Below, in pieces: positions 25,783 through 34,269 of a stretch of DNA of 64,000 nucleotides; position 1 is the first letter of the stretch; every line of letters begins with the position of its first letter. The position numbers and the translations under genes were made by a program. The stretch comes from Gemmatimonadales bacterium. GTDB lineage: Bacteria; Gemmatimonadota; Gemmatimonadetes; Gemmatimonadales; GWC2-71-9. The stretch is taken from the NCBI GenBank assembly GCA_036500345.1, contig DASYCE010000007.1, positions 274,199 to 338,198 of the forward strand. The letters run 5' to 3'. Below the pieces are notes generated by a model. The model was given only the letters and a program-made list of their open reading frames with translations, was not told where the DNA came from and searched no databases.

Positions 25783-27309
25783 TCACCCTGCCGTTTCCGA
25801 CTGCGCCAGCATCCGCTTGATCGGATTCACCAGCAGCGCAAGGATGACGGCGAAGATGAGCGCATAGGTCGCAACACCGCCAAAGAGCGTCGGAAGCGAG
25901 AACTTCTCGTACACGCCGGCGACGCGGCCGCCGATGAAATTCCCGACCGAATCTGCCAGGAACCAGACCCCCATCATCAGCGACGCGACTCGCTTCGGCG
26001 CCAGCCGCGTCATCGCCGACAATCCCACCGGGCTCAACGACAGTTCGCCGGCAGTGGCGAGGAAGTAACTGCTCATCAGCCACCACCACCCTACCCGGTG
26101 GCCGCCATTGGCGAGCACTGCGGCCGGCACCATGATGTAGAACGACAACGCCACCAGCAGCAGGCCGATTGCGAATTTCGCCGGGCTCGATGGATTGCGC
26201 CGCCCGAGCCAGACCCAGATCCACGCGAAGACCGGCGCCAGCACGACGATCCACCCCGAGTTGATCGACTGCCACCAGCTCGATGGGAATTCGTGGCCGA
26301 AGACCGAATTGCGAGTGCTGTTCTGGGCGAAAAGCGTCAGCGTCGACCCGGCCTGCTCGAATACCGACCAGAAGACCGCGGCACCGAGAAAGAGCACCAG
26401 GATCACGACCAGCCGCCGTCGTTCCTCCGGCGTCCAGTTTGCGCTCAGAAAGAGCCATGCGAAGAAGACCACGACCAGGACGAGGAGACCGACGCCGAAG
26501 ATGTTCGACACCGACGTGGTCGTGAGAGCGATGACTCCTGCGGCCTGAAGCCCGCAGACGATCACGAGGGCGGCGGCGACGCCCGTCAGCGATCGCCACA
26601 GCTTCCGCTTCGCGATGACGGCATCCTCCGGCGACGTCACCGCGGGATGGAGTCCCGCTTCACCCAGTGATTTCCGGTCGACCACGTACCAGATCAGCCC
26701 CAGGAACATCCCCACCGCGGTGGCGCCGAACCCCCAATGCCATGATGTCTCGGGGCGGATCCCCCAGCTGCTCAGCGTCGCCCGCCACCCTTCGCTCTGC
26801 GCCAGATATCCGACGACCAGCGGCGAAATCATCGCGCCGAGGTTGATTCCCATGTAGAAGATCGAGAAACCGGCGTCGCGGCGTTCGTCTTCCGGCGCGT
26901 ACAGCTGGCCGACCATGGTCGAGATGTTCGGCTTGAGCAGGCCGACCCCGATCACGATCAGCACCAGGCCGAGATAGAAGGAATTGATCGAAGGGACAGC
27001 GAGTGAAATGTGCCCGAGCATGATGATCACGCCGCCCCAGAACACCGACTTGCGCGCGCCGAGGACGCGGTCCGCGATCCAGCCGCCCGGCAGCGCCAGC
27101 AGGTAGACCATCGAGGTGTACACCCCGTATACTGGACCGGCCTTGGCCGGCGTCCACCCGAACCCGCCGGCGGCGATCGGCGCGGTCATGAACAGTACGA
27201 GGATCGCGCGCATGCCGTAGTACGAGAACCGCTCCCACATCTCGGCGAAGAAGAGCGTGCGCAAACCGGCTGGCTGGCCGAAGAATCCCGTCTGCGGAGC
27301 CTGATTCAC
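25783..27309 (-). CDS. POT/PTR2 family proton-coupled peptide transporter
   Basis: A 508-residue inner-membrane major facilitator protein with about 14 membrane segments. The POT signature is clear: FFAEMWERFSYYGMRAIL in the first helix, GGWIADRVLGARK in the first loop and the GxFSIFYMGINLGAMISPLVVGY box. A second copy of membrane signatures occurs near ELSLSPVGLSAMTRLAP. These carriers import di- and tripeptides using protons. Its ATG overlaps the end of the coiled-coil gene at 27306 (ATGA), so the two are translated together. Confidence 0.93.
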   Translation of the reverse strand: MNQAPQTGFFGQPAGLRTLFFAEMWERFSYYGMRAILVLFMTAPIAAGGFGWTPAKAGPVYGVYTSMVYLLALPGGWIADRVLGARKSVFWGGVIIMLGHISLAVPSINSFYLGLVLIVIGVGLLKPNISTMVGQLYAPEDERRDAGFSIFYMGINLGAMISPLVVGYLAQSEGWRATLSSWGIRPETSWHWGFGATAVGMFLGLIWYVVDRKSLGEAGLHPAVTSPEDAVIAKRKLWRSLTGVAAALVIVCGLQAAGVIALTTTSVSNIFGVGLLVLVVVFFAWLFLSANWTPEERRRLVVILVLFLGAAVFWSVFEQAGSTLTLFAQNSTRNSVFGHEFPSSWWQSINSGWIVVLAPVFAWIWVWLGRRNPSSPAKFAIGLLLVALSFYIMVPAAVLANGGHRVGWWWLMSSYFLATAGELSLSPVGLSAMTRLAPKRVASLMMGVWFLADSVGNFIGGRVAGVYEKFSLPTLFGGVATYALIFAVILALLVNPIKRMLAQSETAG

Positions 27310-27839
27310 TTGGTCTCTCCCAGTTTCTTCTTGAGATGGGCCAGCTGGGCTTCCACTGCGGCGTCACGAGCACGCTGGTCGTTCGCCAGCCTGTCGGCCG
27401 CAGTCGTCTCCGCCGTGCCTGGAGCGACCTCGGCCGGTGATGCGTCGAACGGCACGCCGCGCGACGCCGCCTGGAATCGCTCCCGAGTCGATTCGTACTC
27501 GCGTTCGGCCATCGCCAGTTCGTCGCGCACGACGATCACCTTCCGCTCCAGCAGGTCGACCCACTCCTGGGCGCGAGCGGTGAACTCCGTCGCGATCCTG
27601 ACCGTCTCCGCGTCGTTGATCTCTCCGGCGAGCTGTCCCCGCCGAGCATAGTCCGCCGACTCGCGGCGTGCCCCGTCGAGCTCGCGCTCGGCGCGCGCCA
27701 GCGTGTCGCGCAGGACGCCGATGCCGACCTTGAACTCCACCAGTGCCGCACGCAGCCCCGCTGCCTGCTCGCGGTTCGACCCGCGCGACACGGATGCCAG
27801 GATCCGATCAAATTCAGCCTTGATATCGTCGAATTCCAT
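27306..27839 (-). CDS. Coiled-coil hypothetical protein, 177 aa
   Basis: An acidic, helical, cytoplasmic-looking protein with no signal peptide or membrane segment. Heptad-rich stretches (about 40-75 and 85-125) contain many Glu/Arg/Leu residues and suggest a coiled coil. The C-terminus DAAVEAQLAHLKKKLGETK is amphipathic. The family is not recognised. It overlaps the POT transporter start and probably assists or is simply co-made with it. Divergent from the C26 hydrolase across about 130 bp. Confidence 0.7.
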   Translation of the reverse strand: MEFDDIKAEFDRILASVSRGSNREQAAGLRAALVEFKVGIGVLRDTLARAERELDGARRESADYARRGQLAGEINDAETVRIATEFTARAQEWVDLLERKVIVVRDELAMAEREYESTRERFQAASRGVPFDASPAEVAPGTAETTAADRLANDQRARDAAVEAQLAHLKKKLGETK

Positions 27840-27972
27840 GCGCGCTGTGGATGGGGAACGGGGAATGCTACCCCACGGACTGCGGCATGGTCAAGCAACG
27901 GAGACGACGGGTAGATTGCAACGCGGCGCCAAGGGCGCGCCGAGATTGCCGAAGACGACCGTGGGGATTCCG

Positions 27973-28695
27973 ATGAGCCGACCGCGAATTGGTGTGGCAG
28001 GCGTGACGCGCGAATGGGATGGGCAGACGCGCACCGGCGTCAACGTCAATTATGTCCGTGCAGTACTCGCCGCCGGGGGCCTTCCGATTCTCCTCGTTCC
28101 CGAGCTCTCCCGCGAGCAGACCGTCGAATTGTTCGGCGACTGCGACGGCCTCCTGCTGACCGGCGGCGAAGACGTCGACCCCTGTCACTACGGCGCGGTA
28201 CCACATCCGAAGCTCGGCACCCTCGATCCGCGGCGTGATGCAAATGAACTCGCCCTCGTTGCCGAAGCGCGCGCGAGGGATCTCCCGATCCTCGGCATCT
28301 GCCGCGGCATCCAGCTCTGCAACGTGGCGTTTGGCGGCACACTGATCCAGGATATCGCCGCGCAGCGCAGCAGCGCCATCAATCACGATTCGCCGACGCA
28401 GCGCGACGTTCGCGCCCATCCGATCACCATCACCGAACACTCCCGCCTTGCGGCGATTCTCGAAGCGACGTCGTTCGACGCCAATTCGTTTCACCATCAG
28501 GCTGTCGACACGGTCGGCGCGGGACTCGTGGTTACGGCTACCGCGCCCGACGGCATCATCGAAGGAATCGAGAGCGCCGATCCGCATGACTGGATCGTGG
28601 CGGTGCAATGGCATCCCGAGGAACTGGCGCTCAACCCCGACGCGGCAGACCTCAAGCTCTTCTCCGCCCTGATCGCCGCGGCCCGACGAAACTGA
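27973..28695 (+). CDS. Class I glutamine amidotransferase-like hydrolase (peptidase C26, PuuD-like)
   Basis: A 240-residue cytoplasmic hydrolase. The nucleophile elbow reads LGICRGIQLCN with C110, and a C-terminal VQWHPEE supplies His and Glu, completing the Cys-His-Glu triad. The N-terminal LLTGGEDVDPCHYG matches gamma-glutamyl-GABA hydrolases such as PuuD in putrescine breakdown. The substrate may be another gamma-glutamyl amide. The ATG follows GGGGATTCCG; a slightly upstream in-frame extension is possible. It is followed 13 bp later by the glycosyltransferase genes. Confidence 0.88.
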   Translation: MSRPRIGVAGVTREWDGQTRTGVNVNYVRAVLAAGGLPILLVPELSREQTVELFGDCDGLLLTGGEDVDPCHYGAVPHPKLGTLDPRRDANELALVAEARARDLPILGICRGIQLCNVAFGGTLIQDIAAQRSSAINHDSPTQRDVRAHPITITEHSRLAAILEATSFDANSFHHQAVDTVGAGLVVTATAPDGIIEGIESADPHDWIVAVQWHPEELALNPDAADLKLFSALIAAARRN

Positions 28696-28708
28696 TCACG
28701 GCAGTCCG

Positions 28709-29755
28709 ATGATCGTCCATGTCGCCAGCGGCCGCGAGTGGCGCGGCGGACAGCATCAGGTCCTCCTCCTCGCCGCAGGCCTTCACGACGCAGGCGTGCC
28801 GACCGTCGTGATCACCGGCACCGCGACAACGCTTGCCGCGCGCCTTCGCGACGCCGGCGTTGCGGTGGAAGAGGTCGGATGGCGCATCGGACTCGACCCG
28901 CGCGTTGCCATACGCCTTCTCCGGTTGGTCCGGCCCGATACGATCATCCACGCCCACGACAACCATGCGTTTGCGCTCGCCGACGCGGTGACCCGCATCC
29001 GGCGCCGGCCGCTCGTCGTCACGCGGCGGGTGATCTTTCCGATCCACAGCCCCCGGCGATTCCGGCGTGCGGCAGCGGTGATCGCGATCTCGAACGCCGT
29101 CCGCGCCGAGGTGGCACGAGCCGGAGTCCTCTCCGATCGGATTCACCTGATTCCCGATGCGATCGATCCAGCCGGGATCCCGGATCACTTCGAGGATGCG
29201 GGCGATGAGGGCGGTCCGGTGATCGCCTGCGTTGCGGCACTCGAAGCGGAAAAGGGGATCGACACGCTCCTCGACGCAGCGGCCATCGTGCGCACTATCC
29301 ATCCGCTCGTCCGCTGGCGGATTGTCGGCGATGGCAGCGAACGGGCGGCGCTCGAGGCGCATCGCGACCGCCTCGACCTCGCGGGACTGGTGGAATTCAC
29401 CCCGCCTCGCGCGGCATACGAGGCGTTCGCCGGTGCAGCGCTCGCAGTGCAGCCATCGCGCAGCGAGGGACTCGGATCGGCCGCCCTGCAAGCGCTGGCC
29501 TGCGGTGTTCCCCTCATCGTCAGCGACGCGGGCGGTCTCCCTGACACGGTGGCCCTCGGCGGCGGCGTCATCGTTCCGCGCGACGCACCCGCCGAACTTG
29601 CTCGCGTCATCGACGAACTTCTCCAGGCGCCGGAAGTCCTGGCGCGTCTCGCCGCGGAGGGTCGCGCGGCCGCCCGACATTTCACCGTCGAACAATTGGT
29701 GGAGCGCACGCGCCGCGTGTATCGTTCCGTGGCGTCCACCCGAGATGGGGCATGA
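28709..29755 (+). CDS. Glycosyltransferase family 4-like (GT-B fold)
   Basis: A 348-residue glycosyltransferase group 1 protein. The N-terminal Rossmann half begins MIVHVASGREWRGGQHQVL, the donor-binding half carries ACVAALEAEKGIDTLLDA, and the nucleotide-sugar site reads VQPSRSEGLGSAALQALACGVPLIVSD (ExxxxG-type). It would add a sugar to a lipid or polysaccharide acceptor at the inner face of the membrane. Its stop overlaps the next glycosyltransferase start (ATGA), so they act in one pathway, likely of a cell-surface glycan. Confidence 0.88.
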   Translation: MIVHVASGREWRGGQHQVLLLAAGLHDAGVPTVVITGTATTLAARLRDAGVAVEEVGWRIGLDPRVAIRLLRLVRPDTIIHAHDNHAFALADAVTRIRRRPLVVTRRVIFPIHSPRRFRRAAAVIAISNAVRAEVARAGVLSDRIHLIPDAIDPAGIPDHFEDAGDEGGPVIACVAALEAEKGIDTLLDAAAIVRTIHPLVRWRIVGDGSERAALEAHRDRLDLAGLVEFTPPRAAYEAFAGAALAVQPSRSEGLGSAALQALACGVPLIVSDAGGLPDTVALGGGVIVPRDAPAELARVIDELLQAPEVLARLAAEGRAAARHFTVEQLVERTRRVYRSVASTRDGA

Positions 29756-30537
29756 TCTACTTCTGCATTCCGGCATACAACGAGGAAGCCACGGTGGGAC
29801 TTCTCCTGTGGAAGATCCGTCGCGTGCTCGAAGCATCGTCGCGAGAGTATCTCCTGCTCGTCGGTGACGACGCGTCGACCGACAGCACCCAGGAGGTCCT
29901 CGAGCCGTACCAGAAGGCGCTCCCGCTGGTCGTGCTGCGGTCGCCATCACATCAGGGATATGCGGCAACCGTCGAAGGTCTGCTCAAGGAAGCGCTGACG
30001 CGTTCCGATCGTCACAAGCGCGATATCGCGGTGGTCATGCCCGCCGACTTTGCCGTCGACCCCGACGCACTCCCCGAGTTCCTCAAGCACATCGACAGCG
30101 GCGCCGACCTGGTGGTCGGCGAAGCCACCCTCACCGGCGACGTGGGAAAATGGGATCGGCGCGTGCGTGAGTGGGCTCCCCGGATTCTCGGCCGGCACGC
30201 CAGGATTCCCGGAGTGCGCGACGTCGTCTCCGGATTCGCCGCGTTCCGGCTGGTCTCGTTGCGCAATGCGTTTCGCGACTGCGAGGGTCGCTGGCTCACC
30301 ACCCAGGATTGGGCGGCGAATGCGCAGCTGCTGGGCTGGGCCGCCGCGGGATCGCGCCGGGTTGAAGTGGTACCGGTGACCGAACGCCTCGACCGTCACA
30401 CCCGGGCGCATCGCCACGCACCGTGGGCGAGAGCTCGTGCCCTCTGGGCCGCTCGCAGCCTCCTTCCCGCGCCACCGGCCGGGCAGAAGGCGGAACGCGG
30501 GCAGCAGGCGACGCCGAGAGGTCAGGAAGCCGCGTGA
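29752..30537 (+). CDS. Glycosyltransferase family 2 protein
   Basis: A 261-residue GT-A type enzyme. It starts MIYFCIPAYNEEATVGLLLW, the usual GT2 first strand; LVGDDASTDSTQEVLEPY holds the nucleotide-binding Asp residues, and VVMPADFAVDPDALPEFLKHI is the metal-binding loop (in place of the common DxD). A basic, Pro-rich C-terminal tail (ERGQQATPRGQEAA) follows. Related enzymes make polyprenyl-phosphate sugars, such as dolichyl-phosphate mannose synthase. Overlaps both neighbours by 4 bases. Confidence 0.88.
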   Translation: MIYFCIPAYNEEATVGLLLWKIRRVLEASSREYLLLVGDDASTDSTQEVLEPYQKALPLVVLRSPSHQGYAATVEGLLKEALTRSDRHKRDIAVVMPADFAVDPDALPEFLKHIDSGADLVVGEATLTGDVGKWDRRVREWAPRILGRHARIPGVRDVVSGFAAFRLVSLRNAFRDCEGRWLTTQDWAANAQLLGWAAAGSRRVEVVPVTERLDRHTRAHRHAPWARARALWAARSLLPAPPAGQKAERGQQATPRGQEAA

Positions 30538-31259
30538 TTCCGTTTGTCGTCGGCACGATGCTCGCGCAATCGCTCGCAATGGCACCGGCGCCGATCTCCG
30601 CCGCACCATCGCCGTTCGGCGTGGGCGAGACGATCGAATACGTCGGCCACTACAAATTTCTCAGCCCCGGCCATGTCACGCTGAAGGTCGTCGGCGTCGA
30701 CGATGTGCGAGGTGCAAAGGCGTGGCACTTCTCGCTGGCGATGAATGTCGCGGTGCTGATGTTTCACAGCAGCACCGCCCTCGATTCGTGGACCGCGATC
30801 GATCCGTTCGAGTCGCTCAAGTACCGGAAGGTCATCGACGGAAAGACCAGCGAATTCGCCATCTTCCCCGATTCCGGCTTCTATCGTTCCAGCGGCGATA
30901 CCACGCACCACCCGACGCCCCATGATCCGATCGACGATCTCGCGTTCATCTATTTCCTGCGCACCACGCCGCTGCATGAGCACGCCCACTACGATTTCTC
31001 GCACTACTACCGGATGGACAAGAACCCGGTCAGCATCGATGTGCTCGGCCGCGAAATGGTCTCGCTCGACGACGGTACCCGCCGGTACTGCTGGATCCTT
31101 CATCCGATCGTCGATGAGCCGAACGGGATGTTTGCCCGGGATCACGACGCACGGCTCTGGCTGACCGACGACGGCCTGCGCCTCCCGGTACAGATCCGGT
31201 CCAACTATTCCGTCGGCGCGATCACGCTCCGCATGCGCCGGGTCACGCTGGCGCACTGA
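30534..31259 (+). CDS. DUF3108-like secreted protein
   Basis: A 241-residue protein with a cleavable signal (LAQSLAMAPAPISAAPS) and a beta-rich body resembling DUF3108: FGVGETIEYVGHYKFLSPGHVTLKV and the GKTSEFAIFPDSGFY segment. DUF3108 proteins are periplasmic or outer-membrane-linked and their role is unknown. The GTG overlaps the GT2 stop (GTGA), which places it in the same operon, perhaps supporting surface-glycan handling. The link to function is contextual. Confidence 0.8.
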   Translation: MIPFVVGTMLAQSLAMAPAPISAAPSPFGVGETIEYVGHYKFLSPGHVTLKVVGVDDVRGAKAWHFSLAMNVAVLMFHSSTALDSWTAIDPFESLKYRKVIDGKTSEFAIFPDSGFYRSSGDTTHHPTPHDPIDDLAFIYFLRTTPLHEHAHYDFSHYYRMDKNPVSIDVLGREMVSLDDGTRRYCWILHPIVDEPNGMFARDHDARLWLTDDGLRLPVQIRSNYSVGAITLRMRRVTLAH

Positions 31260-31264
31260 TCGTG

Positions 31265-31735
31265 ATGCAGCGCCCCGCGGTCCTCGCCGCATTGCTGCTC
31301 GTCTCAACGAGCTGCCATCATGCGCCGCCACCAATCCTCCCGCCTGGCGCGATCCCGATCAGCGTCGGCTCGTTGCAGGCCGATTCGATCGCCCACGCGA
31401 TGATCCAGGTCGCGTTCGCGGCCGACGCGAAGCTGACCACCCCGGATTCGACCTATATCCCCGATTCGGAAGTGATTGCCAACGGTGCCCCTCGCGCGGA
31501 CCCTCCTCGGCTCGCCGGCGTTTCGGCCGACGGCTCGATCGAAATGGGGTCGAGTCGCTTTGCCGTGACGGGAAACTTTGTGTGGGGAAGCGTGCAGTAT
31601 CGCTGGATGCCGAACGATGCTGGCGGCCGGATTGTCGAGGGGTGGGCGACGCTGGTTATCGCCCGGACCCGAAGCGGTGATTGGCGAATCCTCGAACTGC
31701 ATTCGTCGACCATTCCGCCGGCGACCAATCCCTGA
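31265..31735 (+). CDS. Predicted lipoprotein, NTF2/SnoaL-like fold (tentative)
   Basis: A 156-residue protein with a short N-terminal hydrophobic stretch and a lipobox (VSTSC, Cys at about 17). The middle is beta-rich, including FAVTGNFVWGSVQYRWMPN, VEGWATLVIARTRSGDWRILELHSS. The end pattern (W-x-I-x-x-x-H) recalls NTF2/SnoaL-like proteins, but this is a guess. GTG 31262 is an alternative start just before the ATG. It lies 5 bp after the DUF3108-like gene. Confidence 0.6.
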   Translation: MQRPAVLAALLLVSTSCHHAPPPILPPGAIPISVGSLQADSIAHAMIQVAFAADAKLTTPDSTYIPDSEVIANGAPRADPPRLAGVSADGSIEMGSSRFAVTGNFVWGSVQYRWMPNDAGGRIVEGWATLVIARTRSGDWRILELHSSTIPPATNP

Positions 31736-31743
31736 TGACGCTG

Positions 31744-31766
31744 GCCGGCACCAGGTCGGTGCCGGC
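31744..31766. terminator. Hairpin terminator between convergent genes
   Basis: A perfect 9-bp inverted repeat, GCCGGCACC and GGTGCCGGC, around AGGTC, between the lipoprotein stop and the stop of the small membrane protein on the other strand. No T-run. Confidence 0.65.
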
Positions 31767-31782
31767 GTTCACTGCCGGAAGA

Positions 31783-32004
31783 TCAGGCCGCGCTCGACGA
31801 CGTCCCCCGGATGGCGTCCCGAATCCGCTGGGCCACCCCCGGCGCGAAGATCTTGAGGAGGGTGTAGACCACGAAGCCGAGAAAAGCCCACCAGAGCACG
31901 GTCACCAGCAGCCCCACCACGGTGCCGAGCAGCCCCATCAGGATCCTGAAGCCGATCATTGCGACCACGGCGAGCACCGCGAAACCACCGATCGTCCGAA
32001 CCAT
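31783..32004 (-). CDS. Small two-helix membrane protein, 73 aa
   Basis: The product is mostly two hydrophobic helices (about 7-27 and 31-50) with the junction GLLGTVVGLLVTVLWWAFLGF and a basic, Ser-rich C-terminus (RIRDAIRGTSSSAA). The ATG is preceded by a GGAG in CGGCGGAGTCTAAT. It is divergent from thiO (91 bp), so no operon partner is visible. It resembles small stress or membrane-shape proteins in general layout, but no family can be named. Confidence 0.65.
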   Translation of the reverse strand: MVRTIGGFAVLAVVAMIGFRILMGLLGTVVGLLVTVLWWAFLGFVVYTLLKIFAPGVAQRIRDAIRGTSSSAA

Positions 32005-32095
32005 ATTAGACTCCGCCGAAACTGGGAAACCGCTCTGAACCGATACTCGAAGAAGAATACGTGGCCCCTCCGATTGAGGTTTCAACCCGCACCGT

Positions 32096-33211
32096 ATGCC
32101 CGCGCTTTCTGACGTCGTAATCATCGGTGGCGGGGCGATCGGCTCGGGGTGTGCCCGTGCGCTGGCGCATGCCGGTGCTCGCGTCACCGTATTCGAAGGG
32201 GCGTCGCCCGCTCCGGCCGGCGAAGGGTGGCGGGCCTCGGCGGGGATGCTCGCCGCGCAGGTCGAGACCGAGATTGACGACCCTCTCTTCAAGCTTGCCC
32301 TGGCTGGTCGCGCGTTTTTTCACCGCAATGCTGCGCCACTGCGATCCGCGACCGGAATCGACATCGGACTGATGGAATGCGGTGTCCTTCAACTGGTGCG
32401 TCACGAGGCCGAGATCGAGCGCATGCTCGAACGCGTCGCCTGGCAACGTCAGCAGGCACATCGCGCCGACTGGCTGAGCGGGCTCGAGGTCGCCGAGGGG
32501 TGGCCGTGGCTCGCCCCCTCCCTCGGCGGATTCTGGGCGCCGGAGGATGGCGCGGTCGATCCTGAGCGGCTCGTCGCAGCGCTCAAGGCCGACGCCGTGG
32601 CGCACGGCGCCCGGTTTGTCGCGTCGAGCGTCACGGCGCTCGATCGCACTGGCGACCGACTCAACGGCGTCCAGACCGGGAGCGGAATCCACGCATGCGG
32701 CGCCGTGGTGATCGCCGCCGGGGCATGGTCCGGCAGGATCGCCAATCTGCCGCGACCGCTCTCCGTCGAGCCGGTCCGGGGACAGATGATCGCCTTTCCG
32801 TGGCCGGCGAGCGCCGCACCGGCCGTCATCTATGGCGAGCACTGCTATCTCCTCAAGCGCGGGAACGAAATGCTGGTCGGCGCGACAGTTGAACACGCCG
32901 GATTCGACGCGTCCGTCACCGCGGAAGGGGTCGCCGATCTCCACACACGCGCCATGCGCGTCTACCCTGGCCTGATCGGCAACGACCCGATCCGCCGCTG
33001 GGCCGGCCTCCGTCCGGCGGCGCCAGATGGCCTGCCGATCATCGGTCCCGAGCCACGACTCGCCGGGCTCTGGTACGCGACCGCACATGGTCGCAACGGC
33101 ATACTCCTGGCCGGCATAACCGGCGAGTTGATCGCCCGGGGATTGCGTGGCGACCCGCTCCCCGACGAACTCCTCCCCTTCCGCCCTTCCCGCTTCTGGG
33201 ATTGGTCCTGA
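32096..33211 (+). CDS. thiO: FAD-dependent glycine oxidase-like protein (ThiO)
   Basis: A 371-residue D-amino-acid-oxidase-fold flavoprotein. The FAD-binding Rossmann motif VVIIGGGAIGSGCARALA is at the N-terminus. The DAO/ThiO landmarks WRASAGMLAAQVE, PVRGQMIAF, RWAGLRPAAPDGLPIIGP and YATAHGRNGILLAGITGELIA are all in place. ThiO oxidises glycine to iminoglycine for thiazole synthesis; no other thiamine gene lies here, so a broader amine oxidase role is possible. It precedes lipA by about 100 bp. Confidence 0.85.
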   Translation: MPALSDVVIIGGGAIGSGCARALAHAGARVTVFEGASPAPAGEGWRASAGMLAAQVETEIDDPLFKLALAGRAFFHRNAAPLRSATGIDIGLMECGVLQLVRHEAEIERMLERVAWQRQQAHRADWLSGLEVAEGWPWLAPSLGGFWAPEDGAVDPERLVAALKADAVAHGARFVASSVTALDRTGDRLNGVQTGSGIHACGAVVIAAGAWSGRIANLPRPLSVEPVRGQMIAFPWPASAAPAVIYGEHCYLLKRGNEMLVGATVEHAGFDASVTAEGVADLHTRAMRVYPGLIGNDPIRRWAGLRPAAPDGLPIIGPEPRLAGLWYATAHGRNGILLAGITGELIARGLRGDPLPDELLPFRPSRFWDWS

Positions 33212-33261
33212 CCGTTCCGATTCCCTAGGATCGAACTTCAATCGGCGCTATCTTGATGGGC

Positions 33262-33286
33262 TTGCGCGCGACTGCGATTGCGCGCG
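33262..33286 (+). repeat. Direct repeat upstream of lipA
   Basis: TTGCGCGCG occurs twice, 16 bp apart start-to-start, in the leader of the lipoate/PDH operon. The spacing of one and a half helix turns would suit a dimeric regulator. No regulator family is implied by sequence alone. Confidence 0.4.
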
Positions 33287-33303
33287 TCAACCCTGTGCTG
33301 TGC

Positions 33304-33309
33304 AAGGAG
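33304..33309 (+). promoter_or_regulatory. Ribosome binding site fixing the lipA start
   Basis: AAGGAG lies 5 bases before the GTG at 33315. This ribosome site decides the GTG as the start over the in-frame ATG codons 36 and 72 bases later. Confidence 0.75.
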
Positions 33310-33314
33310 TTCGG

Positions 33315-34259
33315 GTGGCCGCACCGCTGGTGCAACTGACCCACGGATCGATGGTGGCCGAACCGCAGTCGGCGTCGGGCTCGGTGATGCCGTTCACCCC
33401 GGTTCGCAAGCCATCCTGGCTCAAGGTGCAGGCACCCGGCGGCCCTTCGTACCTGCATATCAAGTCGATGATGCGGACCCTGGGGCTGCACACCGTCTGC
33501 GAAGAAGCTCGTTGTCCCAACATCGGCGACTGCTGGGAGCACAAGGCCGCGACGTTCATGATTCTCGGCGATGTCTGCACCCGGAACTGCGCCTATTGCG
33601 CCGTGTCGCATGGGACCCCTGCCGCGTTTGACCCGACCGAACCGGCGAAGCTCGCCTCTGCGGTCGAACAGATGGGGCTGGAGCACGTGGTGATCACCTC
33701 GGTCGACCGGGACGATCTCGAGCACGGCGGCGCCGAGGCGTTCGCCGATTGCATCCGTGAGATCAAGCAGCGCCTCCCCGAAACCTCGGTCGAAGTGCTG
33801 ATTCCCGACTTCAAGGGATCGCTCGACGCGCTCCGGATCGTGATGGACGCCAGGCCCGACATTCTCAATCACAACCTCGAGACCGCCGAACGCCTCTATC
33901 GGCTCGCGCGCCCCGGTGGCCGGTACGACCGGGCGCTGACGCTCCTCGCCAATGCCCGGACGCTCGATCCCGACGCCCTAACCAAGTCGGGAATCATCGT
34001 CGGTATGGGTGAAGAGTGGGACGAAATCATCACCTGCCTCCGCGACCTGCGGCGCAGCGACGTGAACATCGTGACAATCGGCCAGTATCTGCGTCCCTCG
34101 GCGGCGCATCTCCCGGTCGTTCGCTACTACACCCCGGCAGAATTCGACGAACTCGCGGTACTCGGCATGCGCATGGGCTTCACGCACGTGCAGTCCTCGC
34201 CGCTCACCCGGTCGTCGTACCACGCATGGGAACAGAAGAAGGCCGCGACTCACCAATGA
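33315..34259 (+). CDS. lipA: Lipoyl synthase
   Basis: A 314-residue radical SAM enzyme that inserts two sulfurs into octanoyl groups bound to E2 or GcvH. The auxiliary cluster cysteines are C62, C67 and C73 (CEEARCPNIGDC); the radical SAM cluster uses C88, C92 and C95 (CTRNCAYC). The terminal serine ligand motif LTRSSYHA is present near the end. The GTG start is supported by the AAGGAG site. It heads the pyruvate dehydrogenase operon (10 bp to pdhA), so the modifying enzyme is made with its target. Confidence 0.96.
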   Translation: MAAPLVQLTHGSMVAEPQSASGSVMPFTPVRKPSWLKVQAPGGPSYLHIKSMMRTLGLHTVCEEARCPNIGDCWEHKAATFMILGDVCTRNCAYCAVSHGTPAAFDPTEPAKLASAVEQMGLEHVVITSVDRDDLEHGGAEAFADCIREIKQRLPETSVEVLIPDFKGSLDALRIVMDARPDILNHNLETAERLYRLARPGGRYDRALTLLANARTLDPDALTKSGIIVGMGEEWDEIITCLRDLRRSDVNIVTIGQYLRPSAAHLPVVRYYTPAEFDELAVLGMRMGFTHVQSSPLTRSSYHAWEQKKAATHQ

Positions 34260-34269
34260 GGAATGCGTG

